Below, one piece after another: positions 1 through 6,664 of a stretch of 9,652 nucleotides of DNA. Under the pieces are notes generated by a model. That model was not told the DNA's origin. It ran no database searches and saw only the letters and a list, made by a program, of their open reading frames with translations. The position numbers and the translations under genes were made by a program. The first letter of the stretch is position 1, and every line of letters starts with the position of its first letter. The DNA comes from Actinobacteria bacterium UBA5182 (GTDB lineage Bacteria > Actinomycetota > UBA4738), in assembly GCA_002413185.1 (NCBI GenBank), contig DHWM01000064.1, positions 25,746 to 35,397 of the forward strand. The letters run 5' to 3'.

Positions 1-366
1 CCGGCGCAGTTCTCCCAGCTCCTTCGCCAGCTCCGTGGGGAGCGAGTGGTGGTGAATTTCTGGGCGTCGTGGTGCGGCCCCTGCATCGTGGACGGGCCGC
101 ACCTCGCTCAGGTCTCGAAGGAGTTCGAGGGAAAGGCACAGTTCATCGGCGTGGACCTGCAGGACCAGCCGGGTCCCGCCCGCGCCTTCATCACGAAGTA
201 CGGGTGGACCTACCCGAGCGTGGCCGACCCGCTCGAGGACATCCGGGACGGACTCGGGCTGGTCGGCCAGCCGATCACCGTGATCTACGACGGCGGGGGG
301 GTCCGCCGGTTCGTGTGGGGAGGGGCGATCCCCGTGGAAACGCTTCGGGCCGCGCTCTCCTGCTGA
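1..366 (+). CDS. TlpA/ResA-like thiol-disulfide redoxin, C-terminal part (5' truncated by window)
   Basis: The reading frame is open from base 1 and ends at TGA 364-366, so the window holds the last ~121 codons. The segment has a thioredoxin fold signature: a beta strand VVVNFWASWCGPC with the CxxC redox pair at bases 73-84, a helix, the strand FIGVDLQD, and the cis-proline region GQPITVIYDGGG, then a C-terminal helix. This matches TlpA/ResA/DsbE-type redoxins, which reduce or exchange disulfides outside the membrane and usually carry an N-terminal signal or membrane anchor; that part would lie upstream and cannot be seen. A GTG at 46 opens the VVVNFW strand and would delete the first strand and helix, so it is not a credible start. 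The gene lies upstream of a cysteine-containing pilin cluster, but 206 nt separate them and a shared role is only a guess. The family is clear; the specific substrate is unknown. Confidence 0.88.
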   Translation, partial: PAQFSQLLRQLRGERVVVNFWASWCGPCIVDGPHLAQVSKEFEGKAQFIGVDLQDQPGPARAFITKYGWTYPSVADPLEDIRDGLGLVGQPITVIYDGGGVRRFVWGGAIPVETLRAALSC

Positions 367-572
367 CTGGTCCGGGATCGGTCGCAGGACGTCCCTACTC
401 AACTACTACTACGGAGCCTCGCCACTGCTGCTGGGACGAAGGCGCCAACCGCAGCGCCGGCCGGGCTGAGCTCATCCCCCATCCACGGTAATCGAACCGA
501 GATTGGGCGATTGGACCTAGTCCGAACGGCGTCTCCGCGCTCAAGTCAAAGCACAGAAAGTCGATCCTTCCA
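367..572. other. Intergenic region upstream of the pilin-like operon
   Basis: No convincing gene is seen in these 206 nt. The part after the redoxin stop has a triplet run (ACTACTACTAC, about 402-412) and GC-rich complementary pieces around 440-470, but no hairpin followed by a T tract. Nearer the pilin gene there are two tandem near-identical octamers, GATTGGGC (501-508) and GATTGGAC (509-516). The second runs into a dyad, TTGGAC-CTA-GTCCGAA (about 511-526). These sit just upstream of the candidate promoter at 541-567 and look like an activator or repressor target, which is inference from position and symmetry only. Confidence 0.45.
541..567 (+). promoter_or_regulatory. Candidate sigma-28/WhiG/FliA-type promoter of the pilin operon
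   Basis: TCAA at 541-544 and GTCGATCC at 560-567 are separated by exactly 15 nt. The known sigma-28 family consensus is TAAA-N15-GCCGATAA, so the -35 core matches at 3 of 4 and the -10 core at 5 of 8, with the canonical spacing. Transcription would start about 6-9 nt further on, essentially at GTG 573 / ATG 576, giving a leaderless or near-leaderless message; this agrees with the lack of a clear Shine-Dalgarno sequence there. Only one instance is seen and the region is otherwise unconstrained, so chance similarity is possible. Confidence 0.4.
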
Positions 573-2479
573 GTGATGAGCATGCGGCGGCCGCTCCCAC
601 AGCGACTGCGTTCGCGGTTGCGCCGGGACGAGTCCGGCTTCGGCGTGGCTGAAGCCGTCCTCGCTACCGGCATCTTGTTCGTCGCCCTGATGGCGCTGGT
701 CGGCGCCTCGACCGTGGCGCTGACCGACGTGGCCCTGGCGCGGCAGCGGCAGACCGCGAACGGCGTGGGCGAACCAGACACTGGAGGTGGTACGGGGCCT
801 CAGCTACGCCAGGGTCGCCCTCGGACTTGCAGACGTCGAACCGGGCAACGTGGCCTTGACGGCCGATCCGAACGTCGTCTCCTGCTCGGGCACCTACTAC
901 TTCAAGACCTGTCCCGCGGTGAACCCCGCCTCGGAGCAGATCGTCCACACCCCTGGCCTCACCGCGACGTGCGCCTCACCGTGCGTCGAACCGCTCGTCC
1001 CCCATAGAGGAACCGTGGGACCCCCCAACTACCCCGACACCTACACGTGGTCGGTCTACGTCACGAAGGCGCTGAGCGTGCCATCGGCGGGAGCGTTCCG
1101 GGTCACGGTGATCGTCAGCTGGACTGGAGCCGCCCGGGCCGGTGTGGCCAGTTCGATCCAGACACAGAGCCTGATCTACCAACCCTCGGGGTCGGTCGAC
1201 CCGTCGACGCACGTCATCGGGACCACCGACGCCTTCTTCTACGGAACGGGGAGCGTCACCGGCGGCAGCGTCGTCACCACGCCGAACACCACCGTCCTTC
1301 CAAACGGCATCGCCAACCTCCCCCAGCTGGAATTCGTTCACCATCGATCTCTTCAAGAGCGACGCGGACCTCCAGGATGAGCAGCTCAACAGGGCCAGCG
1401 GCCAGGTGTCGCTTCTCGGCGGCCGGAACGACGTCAACGGAACGCTGTCCACCTACGAGGAGCTTTCCTCGAACTCCGTAGCGGACGACGACTCATCCAC
1501 CTCGATCTCCCGCTACAACTCGCCGTCCACCCTGTCACAGGCGTCGGGCAGGTCTCTGGCTCTGGTCGGGAGCGGGGGCCCGACGCCGGTACAGCTCTAC
1601 CTGCAGACGAGCGGGTCGGCCGCCAACACGGGCGACACGACCAGCACGGTGGCGGCGGCCTCCGCGGGCCCGTGCAACGGGCAGGTGGACTCGTTGCCCT
1701 GCTCGTTCTCGGTCGTGACCAACGCTCACATCATCAGAGAGGTCCTCGATCTTCGAGGAGCGCCCGCGCCGGGAACCGTCCTGGCCCCCCTGATCAGCAC
1801 GTCGCCTGCGGACGCCACCGCTCGAAGCTGGAACTACGTCCGCCGAAGTGCCGGATCCGGCGGTGACGGCCAGATCCTGTCCTCGGTCCAGCGCCTCCCC
1901 GGCACCGTGAGCCTGGGTGGACTGCCGGTGGTGGGGCCGAACGGATGGACCTCCGGGTGGATCATCCTCTCGAACAACTACCGAGCCGTCGTGGACGCCG
2001 AAGCGGGCGTGGGCGCCGCGGCTCCATCTGTCCAGCTCGTCCGGAGCGGTGGCCTGGTGGGCCCGCCGACCGTGCTGGCTTGGAACGGCAATGGATACAA
2101 CGTCATCAACATCACTGCGGCGGGCGGCACCATCAACCTCTGTTCCTCGGGCTGCGGGGCGTACGGCTCGAACTACATCGCGCCGCTCAGCTACTGCAAC
2201 ACTGCCACCGGGAACTCCAACGTTTCCTACCGGATCGACATCACCGGCTCGCTCAAGATCGGGGCGTCCTACACCACCCAGCAGCTCGACGCGTTCGGGA
2301 ACACCCTCTCCGCGACCGCGGTGGCGGGCTCGCCGTTGACCGGGTCGATCACCTATCAGGCCACCAAGTTCGGCAGCTCGAACCGGTGCGCCGGCAGCGG
2401 GTCGGCGCTGGCGGACATCACCATGAGCGTCGACCTCGGCTCCACCGTTGCCCAAGCCACCTACCAGCCGAAGCCATGA
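573..2479 (+). CDS. Large type IV prepilin-like protein (PilV-like minor pilin), interrupted by two +1 frameshifts
   Basis: The N-terminus is a classic type III (prepilin) signal: a basic leader ending DESG, then FGVAEAVLATG with Glu at +5 after the predicted cleavage site (G22/F23 counting GTG 573 as 1) and a ~22-residue hydrophobic helix. It continues as ARQRQTANG, the usual PilV-like amphipathic stretch. The frame then breaks twice: an extra G in GGG 767-769 and an extra C in the C run 1320-1324. Removing one base at each gives a continuous ~634-aa protein (VANQTLEVVRGLSY across the first site, NLPSWNSFTIDLF across the second). Without repair, the segments are 573-1007, one ending at 1380, and one ending at 2479. 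The body is Ser/Thr/Gly-rich, beta-like and extracellular, with ten cysteines. It is far longer than ordinary minor pilins (~150-200 aa). Starts GTG 573, ATG 576 and ATG 582 are all possible. Its TGA overlaps the next ATG (ATGA, 2476-2479). It could be a true pseudogene, but sequence error is more likely. Confidence 0.8.
767..769 (+). other. Apparent +1 frameshift (extra G) in the large pilin gene
   Basis: Upstream codons read AAC GGC GTG in the prepilin frame. Downstream, the sensible protein (GCG AAC CAG ACA CTG GAG GTG, giving ANQTLEV) is one base out of phase. Deleting one G of GGG restores the PilV-like motif RQRQTANGVANQTLEVVRGL. Confidence 0.75.
1320..1324 (+). other. Apparent +1 frameshift (extra C) in the large pilin gene
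   Basis: The frame entering this run of five C reads NGIANLPQLEF and stops at 1380. The frame leaving it is open to 2479 and starts SWNSFTIDLFKSDADLQDEQ, which is plausible secreted-protein sequence. Shortening the run to four C joins the two as NLPSWNSF. Confidence 0.75.
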
Positions 2480-3135
2480 TGGGCCAGAGGCTGTTCGCAG
2501 CGAACCTCCGCCGACTCGACCAGGAGACCGGGTCCACGCTCTTCGAGCTGTTCTTCGCCGCGATGATCATGGCGATCATCTCTACGGTCGTCCTCGCGGC
2601 CATGGTTGCCGTCCAGCGCACGGAGGTGCGCGAGGAGGACCGCAGCCTCAACAACGACCAGGCCAGGGCGGCCGTTCAGGAGCTCGACCGGGAGGTTCGC
2701 TCGGCCAACGTCGTCTACGACCCTGCGGGGGAGCGCGACGCCTCCGGAACGCCCACCCCCTACTTCGGCCTTCGAGTGTCCACCGAATCCAACGCCCCAA
2801 CCCGGAACGCGAACCAGGCGCTGTGTGAACAGTGGCGGGTCTCGGGTGGCCAACTGCTCCACCGGACATGGCGGTCGGGCTCGAGCACGGCCAGCCCGTG
2901 GGCCATCGCCGGCAACGGTATCGTGAACGCCTCGACATCGCCCTCCACGGCCGTGTTCAAGCTCGATCCCTCGACGCCAACGGGGCGGAGGGTGGTCCAG
3001 GTCACGCTGCTGGTGAATGCGCGTGCCGGCAGCGCAGCCACCATGCAGCAGACCATCCGCATCCAGACGTCGCTGGCGATGAGGAACGTCAGCTACGCAC
3101 CGCAGGACCCGTGCACCCCGGTCCCGGCAGGCTGA
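2476..3135 (+). CDS. Type IV prepilin-like protein, PilW/PulJ-like minor pilin
   Basis: A 219-aa protein with a prepilin signal: an 18-residue leader with several basic residues (RLFAANLRRLDQETG), cleavage predicted after G19, then STLFELFFAAMIMAI with the conserved Glu at +5 (E24) and a hydrophobic helix to about residue 45. This is followed by VQRTEVREEDRSLNNDQARAA-type amphipathic helix and a repeated-strand C-terminal region (FKLDPS, VVQVTLLVNARAG, IRIQTSLAMRNV). The arrangement RxxxQ/LDREVRSANVV resembles PilW/PulJ-type minor pilins, which help form the tip complex that primes pilus assembly. Two cysteines are present (ALCEQW and DPC near the C-terminus), possibly one disulfide. The start is ATG 2476, inside the stop of the previous gene (ATGA), with ATG 2479 as an alternative; no Shine-Dalgarno is seen, so translation is probably coupled. 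The stop overlaps the next start. The pilin family is well supported; the exact subtype is inferred. Confidence 0.85.
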   Translation: MMGQRLFAANLRRLDQETGSTLFELFFAAMIMAIISTVVLAAMVAVQRTEVREEDRSLNNDQARAAVQELDREVRSANVVYDPAGERDASGTPTPYFGLRVSTESNAPTRNANQALCEQWRVSGGQLLHRTWRSGSSTASPWAIAGNGIVNASTSPSTAVFKLDPSTPTGRRVVQVTLLVNARAGSAATMQQTIRIQTSLAMRNVSYAPQDPCTPVPAG

Positions 3136-4580
3136 TGATGTCGAGGCGGCGGTCGGGACGTGGCGACGGGGAGGCCGGCTACATCCTGGTCACGACCGTC
3201 CTGGTGACGGTGGCGGTCTTCACGCTGGGCGCAGTCATCGTGTCGCTTTCGATCGAGAACAGCTCCCACAGCGCGGGCGATCGGCGCCGCCTGCAGTCGA
3301 TCGACGCATTGGAGGCTGGCATCAACTACTACTACTCGCAGCTCCAGAGCACGCCTCCGGCTTCGGCGCCGTGCTCCGTCACTCAGACGTTGTCGACCGC
3401 CCCGGCTGCCTTCTTCACGGTGACCCCCACCTTCTACAACACTTCGACCAGCCCGCCCATGGCCCTGCCCTGTCCTCCCCCATCGACGGCCGGGGCCGTC
3501 CTGATCAGGTCAGTGGGAACGGCCAGCTCCGCCCTGCCGGTCCGCACCATGGAGGCATACGTGAGATTGGTGCCGGTGACGGGAGGGACGCTCGGGCCGG
3601 GCGGCATCTTCGCCGACCGCGGGGTGAACTTCAAGGCCAACGCGAACATCTTCGGGAGCGCCTACAACGACGCCACCGTCTACAGCAACGGGGACATCAC
3701 ATCGAGCGCGAACGGCATCTTCAACGGGGACGTCCTGGCGCAGGGCTCGATCACGCTGGGAAGCAACAGCGAGGTCAAGGGATCGGTGTGGGCCGGAGGG
3801 GCCGTCTCGATCTCGTCGAATTCCGTGGTGCGGCTGGACACCACGTCGGCCGCCTCGACCATCTCGCTTGCGAGCGGCGGAAGGATCTACGGCAACGCCA
3901 AGGCTGCCGGGGCCATCTCCTTGAGCGGAGGCGCCTCAGTCAACGGCCTGACCATACCCAACGTCGTCTCGGCGTATCCCCCCGTCCGGCCCTCCCCGGC
4001 GTTCAACTTCGTGCTGTCCGACTGGCTGAACGCCGGCTACCAGGTGCAGACCTACGCCAGCGGCACCAACACCGACTGCACGAATGCCGAATCGTTTCTC
4101 CGCACGGGCATCCCCTCCGGGAACTGGGTGGTCCGGATTACCACGGCCTGCGCGCTCACGTTCACCAACAACATCACCGTCCACGGGAACCTCGCCCTGA
4201 TCACCAACGGCCCCGTCACGTTCGCCACGAACACCCGGTTCTCGCCGCAGTCCGGGACCGGGCCCTGGGACGTGTTCTTCGTGGTGGGGTTGTCGGGAAC
4301 GGCGCCGTGCGACTTCACCACGAACCCCCAGAGCGGGTTCGACGCCGGCCTCGACGTCCTGGTCTACACGCCGTCTGGATGCTCGGTGACGATGAACTCC
4401 ACCAGCGCGCTCTCGACGGGGCAGATCTTCTCCGGCTACGTGAACTGGCTCGCCAACGTCTCGTTCGGATACAAGCAGGTCATCCTGCCGGGGAGCCCGG
4501 CCAGCGGATTCAAGGAAGACGTGAAGTGTCTCCGGGAGGTCGCGACCGGCTCGGCGCTTCCCGCCCCGCCCGCCTGCTGA
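3135..4580 (+). CDS. PilX-like pilus-associated protein with beta-helix-like body
   Basis: A 481-aa protein. The N-terminus MMSRRRSGRGDGEAG-YILVTTVLVTVAVFTLG looks like a prepilin leader plus one membrane helix (residues ~16-40), followed by an amphipathic region ENSSHSAGDRRRLQSIDALE. The +5 residue is Thr (T20), not Glu, as is common in PilX/GspK-like N-termini. Residues ~155-275 contain short repeating turns rich in G, N, S and V (GGIFADRGVNFKANANIFG, AYNDATVYSNGDITSSANG, IFNGDVLAQGSITLGSNSEV, KGSVWAGGAVSISSNSVV), the spacing expected of a right-handed beta-helix or bactofilin-like solenoid. A second region (~290-470) has strands and further cysteines; eight cysteines in all. The start ATG 3135 overlaps the preceding TGA (TGATG), indicating coupling. 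It probably sits at or near a pilus tip or on the cell surface. The secretion signal and beta-rich body are visible; binding partner and function are unknown. Confidence 0.78.
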   Translation: MMSRRRSGRGDGEAGYILVTTVLVTVAVFTLGAVIVSLSIENSSHSAGDRRRLQSIDALEAGINYYYSQLQSTPPASAPCSVTQTLSTAPAAFFTVTPTFYNTSTSPPMALPCPPPSTAGAVLIRSVGTASSALPVRTMEAYVRLVPVTGGTLGPGGIFADRGVNFKANANIFGSAYNDATVYSNGDITSSANGIFNGDVLAQGSITLGSNSEVKGSVWAGGAVSISSNSVVRLDTTSAASTISLASGGRIYGNAKAAGAISLSGGASVNGLTIPNVVSAYPPVRPSPAFNFVLSDWLNAGYQVQTYASGTNTDCTNAESFLRTGIPSGNWVVRITTACALTFTNNITVHGNLALITNGPVTFATNTRFSPQSGTGPWDVFFVVGLSGTAPCDFTTNPQSGFDAGLDVLVYTPSGCSVTMNSTSALSTGQIFSGYVNWLANVSFGYKQVILPGSPASGFKEDVKCLREVATGSALPAPPAC

Positions 4581-4606
4581 GGGTCCATCCCTGGCGCCGA
4601 AGCCGA

Positions 4607-4615
4607 TGCTAGTGT
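4607..4615 (+). promoter_or_regulatory. Extended -10 promoter (TGC-TAGTGT) for the SpoIID/LytB gene
   Basis: TGC TAGTGT fits an extended -10 (TGn-TANNNT). Seven bases separate its last T (4615) from GTG 4623, the spacing seen for leaderless genes in Actinomycetota. No clear -35 and no Shine-Dalgarno are seen. It lies in the 42-nt gap after the pilin operon (4581-4622), so the SpoIID-like gene may be transcribed on its own as well as by read-through. Confidence 0.5.
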
Positions 4616-4622
4616 GGGCTCC

Positions 4623-6431
4623 GTGCGGGCCCGCCTCCTCCCGACCGCTCTCACAGCCGTCGCCGTGCTCGCCGTCATGGCGGTCGGTGGACTTCGCTTG
4701 ACGTCGGCGGGGGCCACCTCACCGCTTCCCCGGATCAGCTTCATCGGCGGGGAGGACGGGAGTCTCCTCGTTCACGGCACGTACCCGACCATCAGCACGG
4801 TGTGCGTGCGACACACCCAGCCGATCCTGCACGCCCGGTTCACCGGGACCGTGGAGGTGGGAAAGACCTCCGACGGCAAGCTCTTCGTGATCGGGCAGCT
4901 TCCTTTCGAGGACTACTTGAGAGGGATCGCCGAGGTGCCCCGGACGTGGCCGATGGAGGCGCTGAAGGCCCAGGCCGTCGCGGCGCGGTCCTACGCGATC
5001 GCCCACATGTCCTATCCGGATCCGACCGGCGCGGCGCTGGGCTATCAACTCTGTGCCACCGACGCGTGCCAGGTCTACCGGGGGCTGGGCGTGGCGGACG
5101 GGCCCTACGGCAACCGGTGGCGAGCCGCCGTCGACCAGACCGCCGGCCAGGTCCTGCTGTACGGAGGCCGGCCCGCCGACACGCTGTACTTCTCAACCTC
5201 CAACGGCCACACCGTTCCGAACGATCAGGTCTTCGGCACCGCTCCGGTCCCCTATCTCCGTTCGGTGACGGAGAATGACGACGGCGGATCTCCCCTCTCG
5301 CACTGGGGCGTCCAGATCCCGCTGGGCGACCTCACCCGGTTCCTTGAGGCCTCCGGAGACTGGTCCTCGGGGCCGATCACCGCGGTCCGGACCTCGGGTA
5401 CGGGCGTGATCGTGGCGGGCAAGGAGAAAGGGGCCCTGAAGACGCTCGATCTCTCCGGCTTTCGCAACGAGGTCAACTACTGGTCCCACTGCCTGGACCC
5501 TTCGAGCTATCCCGGGACCAACACCTCGAACGGCACCGGGCTTCCCCAATCGATCCCGTCGAAGTGGTTCTCCATGTCCACGCAGGGAACGACGGCCGTG
5601 CTGACAGGGCGGGGATGGGGACACGGGGTGGGGATGGTGCAGTGGGGCGCAGAGGGGAAGGCGGCCCGTGGCTTGAGCTACCAGCAGATCCTGGAGGCCT
5701 ACTACGGCGGACTCCGTCCGCAAGGGTTCGCCGAGCCGTCGCAGATCCGGGTCGGGATCGCGGTTGGGCTGCAATCGGTCGAGGTCGCCCCGAACGGGCC
5801 GGTCACCGTGTCGGGGGCGGAGGTCGAACGCGGCCCGTGGGTTCTGACGGGGGGTTCGAAGCTGCGGATCTCGCGGATCGGCGCACTCCCCAGGTACATC
5901 ACGGCGGGACGGCTGACCGCGCCGCCTCACGCCCAGGTGGGCCGCCGGTTCCAGGCGACGCTCGTCCTTCCGCAGCTCTCGGTGGTCAGGCTGGTCGTAC
6001 GGGCCGGCGGCTCGGACGTGGCCCTCACCCGGTCCACAACGTATCAGCCGGGCACCGTCCCGATCACCGGCTCCGTCCCGAAGTCCCTTCCCTCCGGCTC
6101 GTACCCGATCCAGGCCATCGTGAGCGACGGGATCGACATCGTCAGGACGGGAAGCGGCCGGGTGGTCGTGTCGGGCGGCCCTTCACCCTCCCCCAGCCCT
6201 TCGCCCGGGCCGCCATCACCCTCCCCGAAGCCTCCCCCCGCGGCGCTCGCGGCTCGCTCCGGCAGCCGGGCGCCGCTGGCGATCGCGCTGGGGTCGGCAG
6301 GCCTCGTCGTGCTCGGGGCGGCCGGCGCGATCATCCTCCTCCGGCGGCGCCGACGGCCTGGGACAGAGCGTTCCGGGAAGCCGATCCCGGCCTCCACTCC
6401 GGGGGACACGACGCCTCCCGGGGGCTCGTAG
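4623..6431 (+). CDS. SpoIID/LytB-domain cell-wall protein with C-terminal membrane anchor
   Basis: About 602 aa. An N-terminal signal or anchor (RARLLPTALTAVAVLAVMAV) is followed by a SpoIID domain. In SpoIID this domain is a lytic transglycosylase acting on denuded peptidoglycan glycan strands. Conserved blocks: EDYLRGIAEVP with the likely catalytic Glu (E104), WPMEALKAQAVAARSYA, a Cys pair LCATDACQVYRG (C144, C149), STSNGHT, PYLRSV, and GRGWGHGVGMVQWGA (H334) with SYQQILEAYYGG. After it come an SH3/Ig-like beta region (~370-515), a Pro/Ser stalk (520-539), a hydrophobic helix (~548-572) and a basic tail beginning RRRRRPG. No LPXTG sorting motif is seen. GTG 4614 is in frame but lies inside the TAGTGT -10 box, so GTG 4623 is preferred. 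It follows the pilin genes by 42 nt, so a role in opening the wall for pili is possible, but such proteins also occur alone in non-sporulating Gram-positives. Confidence 0.88.
   Translation: MRARLLPTALTAVAVLAVMAVGGLRLTSAGATSPLPRISFIGGEDGSLLVHGTYPTISTVCVRHTQPILHARFTGTVEVGKTSDGKLFVIGQLPFEDYLRGIAEVPRTWPMEALKAQAVAARSYAIAHMSYPDPTGAALGYQLCATDACQVYRGLGVADGPYGNRWRAAVDQTAGQVLLYGGRPADTLYFSTSNGHTVPNDQVFGTAPVPYLRSVTENDDGGSPLSHWGVQIPLGDLTRFLEASGDWSSGPITAVRTSGTGVIVAGKEKGALKTLDLSGFRNEVNYWSHCLDPSSYPGTNTSNGTGLPQSIPSKWFSMSTQGTTAVLTGRGWGHGVGMVQWGAEGKAARGLSYQQILEAYYGGLRPQGFAEPSQIRVGIAVGLQSVEVAPNGPVTVSGAEVERGPWVLTGGSKLRISRIGALPRYITAGRLTAPPHAQVGRRFQATLVLPQLSVVRLVVRAGGSDVALTRSTTYQPGTVPITGSVPKSLPSGSYPIQAIVSDGIDIVRTGSGRVVVSGGPSPSPSPSPGPPSPSPKPPPAALAARSGSRAPLAIALGSAGLVVLGAAGAIILLRRRRRPGTERSGKPIPASTPGDTTPPGGS
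6180..6239 (+). repeat. Pro/Ser-rich low-complexity stalk in the SpoIID-like protein
   Basis: Twenty codons encode alternating Pro and Ser, interrupted by Gly and Lys (PSPSPSPSPGPPSPSPKPPP). This is a typical extended wall-spanning linker between an extracellular domain and a membrane helix. Such tracts often vary in length between strains. Confidence 0.85.
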
Positions 6432-6448
6432 GCGCGGTCGGAGCCGGC

Positions 6449-6457
6449 TGCTACCAT
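6449..6457 (+). promoter_or_regulatory. Extended -10 promoter (TGC-TACCAT) for rpmB
   Basis: TGC TACCAT lies 9 nt before ATG 6467 in the 35-nt gap after the SpoIID-like gene. The spacing predicts a transcript starting within a few bases of the start codon. No Shine-Dalgarno is seen. A short repeat GGCTC (6423-6427) / GAGCC (6441-6445) with a 13-nt loop overlaps the upstream stop and might weakly terminate the preceding transcript. Confidence 0.5.
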
Positions 6458-6466
6458 CCCTTGGCC

Positions 6467-6658
6467 ATGGCAGCGACCTGCGACCTTTGCGGAAAGCACC
6501 CCGGATTCGGCATGAAGGTCTCCCACTCCCACCGGCGCTCCAGCCGGCGATGGGATCCCAACATCCAACGCGTCCGGGCTTTGGTGAACGGCGCCCCCAA
6601 GCGCCTGAACGTGTGCACCAAGTGCATCAAAGCCGGTCGCGTGGTCCGGGCCGGCTGA
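6467..6658 (+). CDS. rpmB: 50S ribosomal protein L28 (bL28), zinc-binding form
   Basis: A 63-aa basic protein, the usual length of short bL28. It has MAATCDLCGKHPGFGMKVSH, then the SHRRSSRRWDPNIQRVRAL block and a C-terminal LNVCTKCIKAGRVVR. Two CxxC pairs (C5/C8 and C50/C53) form a zinc ribbon, marking it as the zinc-binding (C+) version rather than the zinc-free paralogue that some actinobacteria induce when zinc is scarce. It binds 23S rRNA in the large subunit. The start is ATG 6467, supported by the TACCAT box just upstream and the exact match of the N-terminal motif. It is convergent with thiD, with only 6 nt between stops, so no separate terminator fits in the gap. In many Gram-positives rpmB lies near thiL and recG; here thiL and thiD are close but on the opposite strand. 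Confidence 0.97.
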   Translation: MAATCDLCGKHPGFGMKVSHSHRRSSRRWDPNIQRVRALVNGAPKRLNVCTKCIKAGRVVRAG

Positions 6659-6664
6659 TCGCGC

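Noticed and set aside
400..480. Possible cyclic-di-GMP (GEMM) riboswitch before the pilin genes, because of GGGACGAAGGC near 434-444
   Set aside because: The conserved GEMM core (GGGCAAACC...GGGACGCAAAGCC and the tetraloop-receptor pairing) is not present, and the better promoter candidate lies downstream of it.
767..1324. Programmed ribosomal frameshifting in the large pilin gene
   Set aside because: Neither site has a slippery heptamer, a stop codon in the shift window or an obvious stimulatory structure, and two +1 shifts in one gene would be needed.
3371..4612. Long + strand open frame (413 codons) overlapping the PilX-like gene
   Set aside because: It is out of phase with the coupled pilin frame, very Arg-rich and without recognisable motifs; a high-GC shadow.
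6180..6431. Sortase (LPXTG) anchoring of the SpoIID-like protein
   Set aside because: The stalk-helix-basic tail order resembles a sorted protein, but no LPXTG or close variant precedes the helix.
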